Shown here in pieces: positions 46,604 through 55,920 of a stretch of 64,000 nucleotides of DNA. Each line of letters starts with the position of its first letter. Position 1 is the stretch's first letter. The position numbers and the translations under genes are program-made. The notes beneath the pieces are model-generated. The model searched no databases, was not told the origin of the DNA, and worked only from the letters and a program-made list of their open reading frames with translations. The stretch covers positions 53,889-117,888 of the forward strand of contig NZ_JARANV010000011.1 of NCBI RefSeq assembly GCF_029889845.1, written 5' to 3'. The stretch is from Halomonas sp. 25-S5 (lineage in GTDB: Bacteria > Pseudomonadota > Gammaproteobacteria > Pseudomonadales > Halomonadaceae).

Positions 46604-47142
46604 CCGATTCGGCGGTGAAGCTCAGAAGACATATGGTCTGCAAGAGCCTCGAGCGCCCGACCAGAAGATTCAGCCTCAACGGTGTCAGGTTGAGCAGTCG
46701 TTTGCCATGCCAGATGCTGCGCCAAGACAGCGTTCGACCTGGCCTTGGCAAGGCTACGCCGGAGTGATGCTAGTCCCAGCTCTGCAACGAATGTCGGGCC
46801 TGCTTCATCAATCGCGTCCTTGATGAATTGCTCACACTCACGAAGGTTATGCACAATGCCAGCGAATGGCTCATGGTAAGCACTTGCATCAGGTCCCGCC
46901 TGGGCTATCTCAGCACATGCGGTCTCGAAGACCCGAGCGGCACGGCTTGCCTCGCGATCAGCCTTGGAGATCGCCAGCTTCAGCTCATGCATATCATTGC
47001 GGGTGACGGCGCTACCGGGTTCAGCAACGGGAGAATGGGAAACGTTATCGACAGCCATTGCAGCAGTCGCGACGCCAGCCAGCAGCTTGCCGGACATCAT
47101 GACGGCAAGAGCGATGCTCGATTTGGACTGTGAGTTTTGCAT
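46600..47142 (-). CDS. unknown protein upstream of the YafO-like toxin, candidate antitoxin
   Basis: 180 aa from the ATG at 47142, which has GGGAG upstream. It is not recognisably YafN or another Phd-type antitoxin. A hydrophobic segment (about residues 8–30, SIALAVMMSGKLLAGVATAAM) is followed by a helical charged domain with many alanine-, arginine- and glutamate-rich repeats (LKLAISKADREASRAARVFE). It overlaps the toxin gene by four bases and precedes it, the usual antitoxin position. Inferred, not proven, to be the antidote or membrane partner. Confidence 0.6.
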   Translation of the reverse strand: MQNSQSKSSIALAVMMSGKLLAGVATAAMAVDNVSHSPVAEPGSAVTRNDMHELKLAISKADREASRAARVFETACAEIAQAGPDASAYHEPFAGIVHNLRECEQFIKDAIDEAGPTFVAELGLASLRRSLAKARSNAVLAQHLAWQTTAQPDTVEAESSGRALEALADHMSSELHRRIG

Positions 47143-47196
47143 GGCTGCTCTCCCTGCGGGACCATGTGTCCACGCATTCATTCTTGGAGGGTGCGC

Positions 47197-47225
47197 AGCA
47201 TAAATGCAAGTATTGCAGTAAGCAA
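47197..47225 (-). promoter_or_regulatory. toxin-operon promoter with palindrome between -35 and -10
   Basis: On the minus strand TTGCTT (47220–47225), 17 bp and TATGCT (47197–47202). The spacer holds TGCAA-gta-TTGCA (47205–47217), a perfect inverted repeat in the place expected for an autorepression operator. Boxes are weak, so the promoter is tentative. Confidence 0.5.
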
Positions 47226-47287
47226 GCTTAGCCGACCCTAAACCAAGACACCTTAGGGAATTTTACGTCGAACTTTACGTACACACG

Positions 47288-47309
47288 AAAAAACCGCCTC
47301 TATGGGCGG
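47288..47309 (-). terminator. terminator of the tRNA gene cluster
   Basis: On the minus strand CCGCC (47305–47309 complement) and GGCGG (47294–47298 complement) form a stem followed by six uridines (47288–47293). It lies 40 bp past the last tRNA gene. Confidence 0.75.
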
Positions 47310-47351
47310 CCTTCATGTGCTGCAACTCTCTGATTTGCCCGAATTTCTTTA

Positions 47352-47427
<76 letters not shown>

Positions 47428-47470
47428 TCGGGAACCGACTCGAGTCACAGAATCGGAAACAGGGTTGGCG

Positions 47471-47545
47471 TGGCTGGGGTACCAGGATTCGAACCTGGGA
47501 ATGCCGATACCAAAAACCGGTGCCTTACCACTTGGCTATACCCCA
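47471..47545 (-). tRNA. tRNA-Gln (TTG)
   Basis: 75-nt minus-strand cloverleaf with acceptor stem TGGGGTA, anticodon loop TTTTGGT (anticodon TTG) and encoded CCA. The 5' end TGGGGTATAGCCAAG is typical of tRNA-Gln. Confidence 0.94.
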
Positions 47546-47551
47546 GCAGAT

Positions 47552-47627
47552 TGGTGGCCAGAGACGGAATCGAACCGCCGACACGGGGATTTTCAATCCC
47601 CTGCTCTACCGACTGAGCTATCTGGCC
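47552..47627 (-). tRNA. tRNA-Phe (GAA)
   Basis: 76-nt minus-strand cloverleaf, acceptor stem GGCCAGA, anticodon loop TTGAAAA (anticodon GAA), encoded CCA. First gene of the three-tRNA cluster. Confidence 0.95.
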
Positions 47628-47719
47628 GCTGCCAACGGTGCGTATTAAACCCCAGCGGGCCGTTTCCGTCAACCCCTTCCGTTTCAGAAAGATGGCCGGG
47701 GATCGGCGGCACGGGCGGG

Positions 47720-47992
47720 CTACTCGCCCCGGGGAACATAGCCCTCGGCCTGGTCGGTCTCGCGGTTGTCGAGGAAGCGTTCCATCTGCTCCATCAGGTA
47801 CTCCCGCGAGGCGGCATCGAGCATGTTGAGGTGCTTCTCGTTGATCAGGCGAGTCTGCAGCGCCTGCCACTCCTCCCAGGCCTGGCGGGAAACGCTGGCC
47901 TGTATCTCCTGGCCCTTCTTGCCGGGCAGCGGCGGGAATGGCAGGGCGTCCATTTCCTTCTGGTACTTGCGACAGAAGACGGTCTGGCTCAT
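47720..47992 (-). CDS. yggX: Fe(2+)-trafficking / oxidative protection protein YggX
   Basis: 90 aa with the family signature MSQTVFCRKYQKEMDALPF at the N-terminus, including the conserved cysteine (C7), and EWQALQTRLINEKHLNMLD in the middle. YggX limits damage to Fe–S enzymes. The adjacency to mutY, which carries a 4Fe–4S cluster, is conserved in gammaproteobacteria; here it starts 22 bp after the mutY stop. Confidence 0.95.
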   Translation of the reverse strand: MSQTVFCRKYQKEMDALPFPPLPGKKGQEIQASVSRQAWEEWQALQTRLINEKHLNMLDAASREYLMEQMERFLDNRETDQAEGYVPRGE

Positions 47993-48014
47993 CGGTTTTC
48001 TCCTCGTGCGGGTG

Positions 48015-49106
48015 TCAGGGCCCGGCGGTGGTGGTCAGCGCGAAGGGCGCCAGGGACGCCAGCAGCGCCTTGACCGGGGCCGCCAGGCCGATGCTGGCGG
48101 GATCAGAGGGATCGTACCAGCAGCGCGCCTCGTCCACCGCGTCAAGCCGGCCGATCCGTGCCGGCTGCGGGGTGATCTCGAGGCGGAAGTGGCTGAAGAC
48201 ATGGGTGAAGGGCGTCCAGGCGGGCTCGAGCGCGCTGCCCGGCGCCCGGGCGTCCAGCCAGGCCTGAAGCCCCTCGGCATCGTCGAACTGGGGCAGGCTC
48301 CAGAGCCCACCCCACAGGCCGCTGGAGGGGCGCTGCTCGAGCAGCACGCGCCCCTCCCGGTCCTGCAGGAGCAGCATCACGGTGGTGCGCGTAGGCAGGG
48401 CCTTGCGCGGCTTGGACTCGGGGAAGCGCTTCTCCTCGCCGCGGGCGTGGGCCACGCAGACATCGGCGAAGGGGCAGCGCGCGCAGTCGGGGGTGCCGCG
48501 CCGGCAGAGGGTCGCGCCCAGGTCCATCATCGCCTGGGTGAAGTCAACCAGGCGCTCATCGGGCGTGTAGTGCTCGGCCAGGGCCCACAGCCGGCGCTCC
48601 ACCGCCGGCCGTCCCGACCAGCCCTCCACGGCGTGCAGGCGCGTGAGGACCCGCTTGACGTTGCCGTCGAGGATCACCGCGCGCCGCCCGGTGCTCTGGG
48701 CGATGATTGCCCCGGCCGTGGAGCGGCCGATGCCGGGCAGCGCCGCCATCTCGTCGAGGCTGTGGACGGGAAACGTCCCGCCATGCTCATCGACCACCAC
48801 CCTGGCGGCCTTGTGGAGGTTGCGCCCCCGGGCGTAGTAGCCGAGCCCGGTCCACAGGTGCAGCACCTCGTCCTGGTTGGCCGCCGCCAGGGAGGCCACG
48901 TCGGGAAAGCGCGCCATGAAACGCTCGAAGTAGGGGATCACCGTGGCCACCTGGGTCTGCTGCAGCATGATCTCCGAGACCCACACTCGGTAGGGGCTGC
49001 GCTCGTGCTGCCAGGGCAGGTCGTGGCGGCCGTGGGCGTCGAACCAGGCGAGCAGGCGCTGCTGGAAGCGCTCCGGCGACAGGATGGCTGGCGGCATGTC
49101 CGTCAT
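48015..49106 (-). CDS. mutY: A/G-specific adenine glycosylase
   Basis: 363-aa base-excision repair enzyme that removes adenine opposite 8-oxoguanine. HhH–GPD core with E45 in VSEIMLQQTQ, LPGIGRSTAG and D in ILDGNVKRVL. The four-cysteine cluster motif CRRGTPDCARCPFADVC closes the catalytic domain. The C-terminal NUDIX-like domain recognises 8-oxoG. I start at the ATG at 49106 because an extended frame (to 49166) would run across the terminator of the upstream gene. Confidence 0.95.
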   Translation of the reverse strand: MTDMPPAILSPERFQQRLLAWFDAHGRHDLPWQHERSPYRVWVSEIMLQQTQVATVIPYFERFMARFPDVASLAAANQDEVLHLWTGLGYYARGRNLHKAARVVVDEHGGTFPVHSLDEMAALPGIGRSTAGAIIAQSTGRRAVILDGNVKRVLTRLHAVEGWSGRPAVERRLWALAEHYTPDERLVDFTQAMMDLGATLCRRGTPDCARCPFADVCVAHARGEEKRFPESKPRKALPTRTTVMLLLQDREGRVLLEQRPSSGLWGGLWSLPQFDDAEGLQAWLDARAPGSALEPAWTPFTHVFSHFRLEITPQPARIGRLDAVDEARCWYDPSDPASIGLAAPVKALLASLAPFALTTTAGP

Positions 49107-49124
49107 GGGGCTCTCACTGCGAAC

Positions 49125-49153
49125 AAAAAAGCGCCGACTGGGGAAGTCGGCGC
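49125..49153 (-). terminator. terminator after the asmA-family gene
   Basis: Minus strand: GCGCCGACT / AGTCGGCGC (arms at 49145–49153 and 49131–49139) then six uridines (49125–49130). It separates asmA from mutY, so mutY needs its own promoter. Confidence 0.92.
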
Positions 49154-49175
49154 AGGGACTGGTCATACGTGTTGC

Positions 49176-51521
49176 TCAATCGAATAGACCCTTCAGGGCA
49201 TCGCGAAGTTCCTTGCCGGCCTCCTCGCCCAGGCGCTTGTCGATCTTCTCGGCAGCACCCTCGAGGCGCTTCTCGACCTCCTCGCCGGCACGCTGCGAGG
49301 CCTCGTCGCGCAGCAGCTCGGCCAGGGTGCCCTGGAAGGCCTGGCGGTCCAGGCGGCACCACTCGGTGCTGTCGCCGCCCAGCTGCCCCTCGCAGCGCAC
49401 CGGCAGCGGTACCCGCTCCAGGCGCCGGTTGACCTCGCAGGGGGCGTTCTCGGCATTGACCAGGCGAACCGCGGCACGCAGGTCGAACTGCTCGCTGACC
49501 AGGTCCAGCTCGCCCTTGCCGCCCACCTCCATGCCGGGCAGCGTGACCAGCAGGTCATCGCTCCTGGCGGTGCCTTCGTCCAGCCTCAGGGTGGCCCGGA
49601 TGCGCTCGAAGCGGGTCTCGTCGCGCCACTCGCGGTCGAGCTGCTCGCCCTCCAGGGTGGCGGCCATGGTGCACAGCTCCCGGGAGACGTTGACACCGGG
49701 AATCGTCCCCTCCTCGACGCGGGTGGCGAGGTTGCCGCCCAGGTGGCGCCTGAGCTCCACCAGGGTGTTGCCGCGGGTGGCGAGCTCGCCCTCGCCGCTG
49801 AAGCGCCCGCTCAGGGGCGCCGGCTCGTTGCCGAGGGCCTCGAGCAGCGACTCCAGGCGCACCCGCTCGACCTTGGGCGCCAGCTGCCAGCGCGCCGGTG
49901 TCTCGCGCAGGTCGAGGGCGCCGTCGGCGGCCAGGCGGCCATCGTGGAAGCGCGACTCGAAGGCGACCAGGCGATGCCGACCGTCGCGCCCCTCGAGGGT
50001 CAGGTCGACGTCCTGGAAGTCCAGCCCCGCCAGGCGCAGCTCACCCAGGGCCAGGTGGGCATCGAGCGTGAGGGCAGACAGCCACTCCGTCGGCACCAGC
50101 CCCTCCGACTCGGCGGCATGGGCCCGGCGGATGCCCGGCAGGCGCCACAGCGAGGCGCCGTCGCCCTCCACCCCCGGTGGCGGCAGGTAGCCATCCAGGT
50201 CGAGCCGGTCGCCCTGCAGGTCGGCGGCGAGCTGCTCGCCGTCATACTGTCCCGCCAGGCGGCCGGTGAAGGTGCTGCCGTCCAGCACCAGGGTCAGGCC
50301 GGCGAGTTCGAAGCCTTCGAGGTCGCCGCTGACGGGGCTGGTCAGCGCCACGTCGGAGAGCGCCTCGCCATCGGCCATGGCCGGCATCATGTCGAGCCGC
50401 GCCAGCCAGGGCCGCAGCGACACCGGCGCCAGGCGCAGCTGGCCGGTGTAGGCCGGCGCCTCGGCGAGCTGGCTGAGATTGAGGTTGCCCCTGAGCGCCA
50501 GGCCGTCGGGGCCGGTGAGCGCCAGGTCGCGCAGGCGGGCGCTCTGCTCGTCGAGGTCGGCGTCCAGGGTGAAGGCCAGCGACAGCGGCACCACCTTCTC
50601 GCCCAGGCGCGGATGCTTGAGGCTGGCGTCGAGCTGCCCCTCCTCCAGCTGCAGGCTGCCTTCACCGACGTTCACCACCAGCTGGGCACCCTTGAGGTTG
50701 ACCTTCTGTTCGCTGTCGAGGCCGGCGAGGCGGTTGACCGTCTCCAGGCTCAGCCCTTCCAGCACGTGCCGGCCCTCCGCCAGGCCCAGGGCTACCCGGC
50801 CCTTCAGGGAGATCTCGCTGACCAGGCGCGGCTCACGCTCCTGCTCCCGCCAGTCGAGGCCCTCGTGGGCCGTCAGCCGGAAGGAGGACGCGACCGGGAA
50901 GGCCCGCCCGGGATTGACGTTGCTGCCGCTGACCTGGACGTTCTCGAAGAGCAGCTCACGGTCGCCCACGGCATCGCGGAAGCGCACCTCACCGTCCCGG
51001 ACCTGCACGCTGGCGACGTTGAGCGCCACCGAGAGGCCGGTGTCGATGTCGGGATCGGGCCCGGCACTGGCCGGGGCCAGGGCGGCCTCGGCCTCCTCGC
51101 TGCTCTCGCCCAGCCGCTCGAGCAGCACTTCCCAGTTGCCTGCCCCCTGTTCGTCGCGCTGCAGGTCGAGGTAGAGGCCGTCGAGGGTCAGGCCGTCGAT
51201 GGCGATCTCGCCGCGCAGCAGCGGCGTGAAGGCGAGGCTGACCTCGGCGTGGGAAAAGGCGGCGAAGGGCGTCGAGTCTTCCGCCTGGTCCGGCAGACGG
51301 GCCTCGGCCTTCTCCACGCTCACCCCCAGGCGAGGATAGAAGGACCAGGAGAGGGAGCCATCCAGGCTCAGCTCCAGCCCGCTGTGTTCGCGCACCACCT
51401 CGACCAGCCGCGGCTTGAGATCATTGGGGTCGAAGAAGGTGGTGACGTAGACCACGGCGCCGACCATCACCAGGCCGAGCACGCCGATGGCGGCGAGCAG
51501 GATCCGCAACAGGCGCTTCAT
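49176..51521 (-). CDS. AsmA-family protein
   Basis: 781-aa inner-membrane-anchored protein with an N-terminal helix (about 5–25: LLRILLAAIGVLGLVMVGAVV) and a long periplasmic beta-rich domain of the AsmA/TamB type, now linked to phospholipid transfer to the outer membrane. FDPNDLKPRLVEVVREHSGL is the standard opening. C-terminal VSRELCTMAATLEG and VNRRLERVPLPVRCEG are family elements. The ATG at 51521 is preceded by GGGAGG. Confidence 0.9.
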   Translation of the reverse strand: MKRLLRILLAAIGVLGLVMVGAVVYVTTFFDPNDLKPRLVEVVREHSGLELSLDGSLSWSFYPRLGVSVEKAEARLPDQAEDSTPFAAFSHAEVSLAFTPLLRGEIAIDGLTLDGLYLDLQRDEQGAGNWEVLLERLGESSEEAEAALAPASAGPDPDIDTGLSVALNVASVQVRDGEVRFRDAVGDRELLFENVQVSGSNVNPGRAFPVASSFRLTAHEGLDWREQEREPRLVSEISLKGRVALGLAEGRHVLEGLSLETVNRLAGLDSEQKVNLKGAQLVVNVGEGSLQLEEGQLDASLKHPRLGEKVVPLSLAFTLDADLDEQSARLRDLALTGPDGLALRGNLNLSQLAEAPAYTGQLRLAPVSLRPWLARLDMMPAMADGEALSDVALTSPVSGDLEGFELAGLTLVLDGSTFTGRLAGQYDGEQLAADLQGDRLDLDGYLPPPGVEGDGASLWRLPGIRRAHAAESEGLVPTEWLSALTLDAHLALGELRLAGLDFQDVDLTLEGRDGRHRLVAFESRFHDGRLAADGALDLRETPARWQLAPKVERVRLESLLEALGNEPAPLSGRFSGEGELATRGNTLVELRRHLGGNLATRVEEGTIPGVNVSRELCTMAATLEGEQLDREWRDETRFERIRATLRLDEGTARSDDLLVTLPGMEVGGKGELDLVSEQFDLRAAVRLVNAENAPCEVNRRLERVPLPVRCEGQLGGDSTEWCRLDRQAFQGTLAELLRDEASQRAGEEVEKRLEGAAEKIDKRLGEEAGKELRDALKGLFD

Positions 51522-51970
51522 TGCTGGCCTCCCCGTGGTGACAGGTCGAGTTCGAAGTAGTCGCCGTCCTGGGTGAGCCGATAGCCGAGCCGGGTGAGCA
51601 ACATCTGGTCGGCCACCGGCAGCTGGGAGGAGTCGGCATAAAGGCGACGCCCCTCGGCATGGGCGTTCTCGCTGACCAGCGCCAGCAGCCGCGAGCCGAC
51701 GCCGCGACGCCGGGTCGTGCTGCGCACGCAGAGGTTCGACAGCCACCAGGCGTGCTGGTCGGGCTTCACCGCCACGGCGCCCAGCAGCCGGTCGTTGAAG
51801 CGGGCGCAGCTGAACAGGTGGCCACTCGCGAGGTGGTCACGGATGAAATCGTCCACGGGCAGGGGCAGGCGCTCGGTGGGAGCGTCGGCGTAGATGCGCG
51901 CGAGGTCGTGGCGTACCTGGGCATCCGCTTCCCAGGCGGCCTGGTCGACCTGTTGAAGGGTCACCGGCAT
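51518..51970 (-). CDS. GNAT-family protein resembling PanZ/PanM
   Basis: 150-aa acetyl-CoA-binding-fold protein. CARFNDRLLGAVAV and LCVRSTTRRRGVGSRLL align well with E. coli PanZ (AARFNERLLAAVRV...LRVREVTRRRGVG), which triggers self-cleavage of pro-PanD and senses CoA. panD itself is not in the window. Its stop overlaps the asmA start by four bases. Confidence 0.75.
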   Translation of the reverse strand: MPVTLQQVDQAAWEADAQVRHDLARIYADAPTERLPLPVDDFIRDHLASGHLFSCARFNDRLLGAVAVKPDQHAWWLSNLCVRSTTRRRGVGSRLLALVSENAHAEGRRLYADSSQLPVADQMLLTRLGYRLTQDGDYFELDLSPRGGQQ

Positions 51971-52163
51971 GCGTGGTTCTCCTTGAGCCGGGGCGGCGGG
52001 GTCGCCACCACTGTAATGGCCAGCATTGTAGCGGATGGGGCAGGCGATTCACTATAATGGCAGGCTCGCGGCGTCAGGCACAGCACCCGACGCCCTTCCG
52101 CCTTGCCGGTCGGTGGCTACCACCGGCCCATCTCGACACGCGCCCCGGCGCTGGAGTCTCGAC

Positions 52164-52757
52164 ATGTCCGAGCGTATCGCCACGGTCACCCGCAACACCC
52201 GGGAAACCCAGATCACGGTGACCCTCAATCTCGACGGCGCGGGACGCCTGGCCTGCGAGACCGGCGTGCCCTTCCTCGACCACATGCTCGACCAGGTGGC
52301 CCGCCACGGCCTGATCGACCTCGACATCGAGGCGCTGGGCGACCTGCACATCGATGACCACCATACCGTCGAGGACCTCGGCATCACCCTGGGCCAGGCC
52401 TTCCACCAGGCGATCGGCGACAAGTGCGGCATCTACCGCTACGGCCATGCCTACGTGCCCCTGGACGAGGCCCTGTCGCGGGTGGTGGTGGATTTCTCCG
52501 GCCGCCCGGGGCTGTTCATGGATGTCGAGTTCACCCGCGCCAGCATCGGCCGCCTGGATACCCAGCTGTTCTGGGAGTTCTTCCAGGGCTTCGTCAACCA
52601 TGCCCGGGTGACCCTGCACATCGACAACCTGAAGGGCTTCAACGCCCACCACCAGGCGGAAACCATCTTCAAGGCCTTCGGCCGCGCGCTGCGCATGGCC
52701 GTGGCGCCGGACCCGCGCATGGCCGGCCAGATGCCGTCCACCAAGGGCAGCCTCTGA
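52164..52757 (+). CDS. hisB: imidazoleglycerol-phosphate dehydratase
   Basis: 197 aa. Single-function HisB without the phosphatase domain of enterobacteria. Manganese-site motifs DDHHTVED and NAHHQAET are intact, and DQVARHG and PFLDHMLD lie in the N-terminal half. Starts at MSERIATV, preceded by GGAG; a longer open frame (to 52035) is ignored. First gene of hisB–hisH–hisA–hisF. Confidence 0.97.
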   Translation: MSERIATVTRNTRETQITVTLNLDGAGRLACETGVPFLDHMLDQVARHGLIDLDIEALGDLHIDDHHTVEDLGITLGQAFHQAIGDKCGIYRYGHAYVPLDEALSRVVVDFSGRPGLFMDVEFTRASIGRLDTQLFWEFFQGFVNHARVTLHIDNLKGFNAHHQAETIFKAFGRALRMAVAPDPRMAGQMPSTKGSL

Positions 52758-52788
52758 GGCCGCCGAACGATCACACGAGGAGCGCTCC

Positions 52789-53430
52789 ATGACCATTGCC
52801 GTCATCGACTACGGGATGGGCAACCTGCATTCCGTCGCCAAGGCACTGGAACACGTCACCCACGAGAACGTGATCGTGACGCGGGATGCCCGTCGCATCC
52901 GCGGCGCCACCCGCCTGGTGTTGCCCGGCCAGGGCGCCATCCGCGACTGCATGGGTGAGCTCGAGAAGACCGAGCTGCGTGGCCTGGTCGAGGAACTGCT
53001 CGCCCGCCAGGCCAAGCCGCTGCTGGGCATCTGCGTCGGCCAGCAGATGCTGCTCGACCACAGCGAGGAGAACGGCGGCATCGGCTGCCTGGGCTTCCTG
53101 CACGGCGAGGTGAGGAAGTTCCCGACCGACATGCGCGATGACCGGGACAACCGCCTCAAGGTGCCCCACATGGGCTGGAACCTGGTGCACCAGCACCACG
53201 ACCATCCCCTGTGGGCGGGCATCGACCAGGACGAGCACTTCTACTTCGTGCACAGCTACTATGTCGACGCCGCGGACGACGCCACGGTCTTCGGCACCAC
53301 CGACTACGGTCGGGTGAATGCCCATGTGGCCATCGGCCGCGATGCCACCTTCGCCGTGCAGTTCCACCCGGAGAAGAGCTCCCGGGCCGGCCTCAAGCTG
53401 CTGGAAAACTTCGTGCAGTGGACGCCCTGA
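52789..53430 (+). CDS. hisH: imidazole glycerol phosphate synthase subunit HisH
   Basis: 213-aa glutamine amidotransferase subunit that delivers ammonia to HisF. Triad: C82 in GICVGQQM, plus H and E in QFHPEKSS. Oxyanion strand PGQGA is present. GAGGAG lies before the ATG. The stop is followed by a 34-bp tandem repeat before hisA. Confidence 0.97.
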   Translation: MTIAVIDYGMGNLHSVAKALEHVTHENVIVTRDARRIRGATRLVLPGQGAIRDCMGELEKTELRGLVEELLARQAKPLLGICVGQQMLLDHSEENGGIGCLGFLHGEVRKFPTDMRDDRDNRLKVPHMGWNLVHQHHDHPLWAGIDQDEHFYFVHSYYVDAADDATVFGTTDYGRVNAHVAIGRDATFAVQFHPEKSSRAGLKLLENFVQWTP

Positions 53431-53433
53431 GCG

Positions 53434-53550
53434 GCGCCACACTCTACAGGCACAGGCGCCCGCGGCCGCGCCACACTCTACAGGCACAGGCGCCCGCGGC
53501 CGCGCCACACTCTACAGGCGCCCGCCGCCGCGCCCCTCTTTACTTTCTGC
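53434..53550. repeat. 34-bp tandem repeats between hisH and hisA
   Basis: Units start at 53434, 53468 and 53502 with period 34 (GCGCCACACTCTACAGG core). The third unit lacks CACAGG, and a fourth part (53529 onward) is diverged. There is no coding frame. It fills nearly all of the 155-bp gap between hisH and hisA, which are otherwise usually close. Confidence 0.9.
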
Positions 53551-53585
53551 AGGCGCCCGCGGCTGGGCCAACCGAGGACACTGAC

Positions 53586-54332
53586 ATGCTGGTAATTCCC
53601 GCCATCGACCTCAAGGACGGCGAGTGCGTCCGCCTCAAGCAGGGCCGCATGGACGACGCCACCACCTACGGTGACGACCCGGTGGCCATGGCCGCCCGCT
53701 GGGTCGAGGCCGGCGCCCGGCGCCTGCACCTGGTCGACCTCAACGGTGCCTTCGAGGGCGCGCCGGTCAACTTTGATGCGGTCACCGCCATCGCCCGGGC
53801 CTACCCCGACCTGCCCATCCAGATCGGCGGCGGCATCCGCAGCGCCGAGACCATCGAGCACTACCTCGAGGCCGGGGTCTCCTACGTGATCATCGGCACC
53901 CAGGCGGTCAAGGAGCCGGCCTTCGTCGGCGAAATGTGCCGGGCCTTCCCCGGCCACGTGATCGTCGGCCTGGACGCCCGGGATGGCTTCGTGGCCACCG
54001 ACGGCTGGGCCGAGGTCTCCGAGGTCAAGGCCGTGGACCTGGCCAAGCGCTTCGCCGACGATGGCGTCTCCAGCATCGTCTACACCGATATCGCCCGCGA
54101 CGGCATGATGCAGGGCGTCAACGTCGAGGCCACCGCTCAGCTTGCCCGCGAGGGGGGCCTGCCGGTGATCGCCTCCGGCGGGGTGACCGACCTCGACGAC
54201 CTGCGCGCCCTGATCGCGGCCGGCGAACCCGGCATCCTGGGCGCCATCACCGGGCGCGCCATCTACGAGGGCAGCCTCGACGTCGCCGAGGCGCAGCGGC
54301 TGTGCGACGAACTCAGCCAGAAGGGGAACTGA
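53586..54332 (+). CDS. hisA: phosphoribosylformimino-5-aminoimidazole carboxamide ribotide isomerase
   Basis: 248 aa TIM barrel. Catalytic D8 in [10 protein letters not shown] and D129-region GLDARDG, phosphate loops GGGIRS and ASGGVTD. Lies after the tandem repeats, 4 bp from hisF. Confidence 0.97.
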   Translation: MLVIPAIDLKDGECVRLKQGRMDDATTYGDDPVAMAARWVEAGARRLHLVDLNGAFEGAPVNFDAVTAIARAYPDLPIQIGGGIRSAETIEHYLEAGVSYVIIGTQAVKEPAFVGEMCRAFPGHVIVGLDARDGFVATDGWAEVSEVKAVDLAKRFADDGVSSIVYTDIARDGMMQGVNVEATAQLAREGGLPVIASGGVTDLDDLRALIAAGEPGILGAITGRAIYEGSLDVAEAQRLCDELSQKGN

Positions 54333-54335
54333 TCC

Positions 54336-55109
54336 ATGGGACTCGCCAAGCGCATTATTCCGTGCCTGGACGTCGACGCCGGCCGCGTGGTCAAGGGCGT
54401 CAACTTCATCGGCATCCGCGACGCGGGTGACCCGGTGGAGATCGCCCAGCGCTACAACCAGCAGGGCGCCGACGAGATCACCTTCCTCGACATCACGGCG
54501 AGCCACGAGGACCGCGACACCACGGTGGGGATGGTCGAGCGCATCGCCGGCGAGGTGTTCATCCCGCTCACCGTGGGCGGCGGCATCCGCAGCTGCGACG
54601 ACATCCGCACCATGCTCAACGCCGGCGCCGACAAGGTCTCGATCAACACCGCCGCGGTGACCAACCCCGATTTCGTGCACGAGGCCGCCGAGCGCTTCGG
54701 CAGCCAGTGCATCGTGGTGGCCATCGACGCCAAGAAGGTCTCCGGGGAAGGCGAGCCGGAGCGCTGGGAGATCTTCACCCATGGCGGACGCCGTCCCACC
54801 GGACTGGATGCCGTGGAATGGGCCAAGAAGATGGTGGCCTACGGCGCCGGCGAGCTGCTGCTGACCAGCATGGACCGCGACGGCACCAAGGTCGGTTTCG
54901 ACCTGGGCGTGACCCGCGCCATCGCGGACGCGGTGAGCGTACCGGTGATCGCCTCCGGCGGGGTCGGCACCCTCGACCACCTGGTCGAGGGCGTCATCGA
55001 GGGTGGTGCCGATGCGGTGCTGGCGGCCAGCATCTTCCACTTCAGCGAGTACACCATTCCCGAGGCCAAGCGCTACATGGCCGAGCGGGGGATCGAGATG
55101 CGGCTGTAA
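54336..55109 (+). CDS. hisF: imidazole glycerol phosphate synthase subunit HisF
   Basis: 257-aa cyclase subunit. D11 in PCLDVDAGR and D130-region VVAIDAKK are the catalytic acids; VGGGIRS and ASGGVGT bind phosphates. Works with HisH. The operon ends with a short hairpin. Confidence 0.97.
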   Translation: MGLAKRIIPCLDVDAGRVVKGVNFIGIRDAGDPVEIAQRYNQQGADEITFLDITASHEDRDTTVGMVERIAGEVFIPLTVGGGIRSCDDIRTMLNAGADKVSINTAAVTNPDFVHEAAERFGSQCIVVAIDAKKVSGEGEPERWEIFTHGGRRPTGLDAVEWAKKMVAYGAGELLLTSMDRDGTKVGFDLGVTRAIADAVSVPVIASGGVGTLDHLVEGVIEGGADAVLAASIFHFSEYTIPEAKRYMAERGIEMRL

Positions 55110-55120
55110 ACAAACGACGA

Positions 55121-55138
55121 GCTCGCCATTTGGCGAGC
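55121..55138 (+). terminator. terminator-like hairpin after hisF
   Basis: GCTCGCC (55121–55127), loop ATTT, GGCGAGC (55132–55138), then CCCCTT. Lies between convergent hisF and yjaG. Confidence 0.6.
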
Positions 55139-55163
55139 CCCTTGCCTTCCGGCCGGCCTGGGC

Positions 55164-55748
55164 CTACTCCTCGGCGGAGAGGCCCAGGTTGCTGATGCCA
55201 TCGTTGCGCCCCAGGCGGCGCAGCGCCTTGAGCGCCTCGCGATCAAGCGGTCCCGCCTCCAGGGCCTCGAGCACCGCGTCCTGGAAGTCGTTCTCGTCCG
55301 CCATCAGCGGATGGTCGCGCACCAGCTCGCCCAGCCGCGCGGCGTCTTCCTCACCTTCGGTGAGCTCGATATAGGCGCGTACCCCGCTGCGCGAGGCCCG
55401 GCTGACCTCCAGTACCGCCTCCGGGGCCTCGCCCCGCAGGATGTCGAGCAGCGCCGAGAGCGCCACCACCGCCTCCAGGGCACGCCGGGCCCCGAAGCTG
55501 TCGTCCTCGGCGGGGGGCTCCAGCGCGGCAAGCTTCTCGGCCTGGCGGTCGAAGTCGATGCGTGCTTCCCTGACCGCCAGCTGCTCCCAGACCAGGTCCA
55601 GGATCACCCGCAGGCCGTGGGGATCGCCCACGCCGGTGGTGGCGGCATAGAGGCTGTAGTTGGGCAACAGCCGCTCGCAGAGCGCCGCCATGAAGGCCTG
55701 CTGGCGGCGCGGGTCGAGCTGCTGCAGGCGCTGGAAGAAGCCGCTCAT
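55164..55748 (-). CDS. YjaG-family (DUF416) protein
   Basis: 194 aa resembling E. coli YjaG throughout: QAFMAALCERLLPNYSLY, DPHGLRVILDLVWEQLAV and a final GISNLG. Mostly helical cytosolic protein, function unknown. AAGGAGA precedes the ATG at 55748; a longer frame is not needed. Confidence 0.85.
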   Translation of the reverse strand: MSGFFQRLQQLDPRRQQAFMAALCERLLPNYSLYAATTGVGDPHGLRVILDLVWEQLAVREARIDFDRQAEKLAALEPPAEDDSFGARRALEAVVALSALLDILRGEAPEAVLEVSRASRSGVRAYIELTEGEEDAARLGELVRDHPLMADENDFQDAVLEALEAGPLDREALKALRRLGRNDGISNLGLSAEE

Positions 55749-55920
55749 GGAGTCTCCTTGGGATCCTGTTGTCCGAATGTTCGATGGATGGCAAGGGGCG
55801 TCGGGGGCAGGCCGGAGGGGAGGTCCTACGCCAGGGATGGCGTCGGTAGCGCCCAGGGATGGGTTCACAGCGCCTCCCCACAGGCCTGTCGCCGAACCAG
55901 CCCCGCTGAAGTTTCGCAGA

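Noticed and set aside
53434..53550. 34-bp repeats as a CRISPR array
   Set aside because: Units are directly adjacent with no spacers between them.
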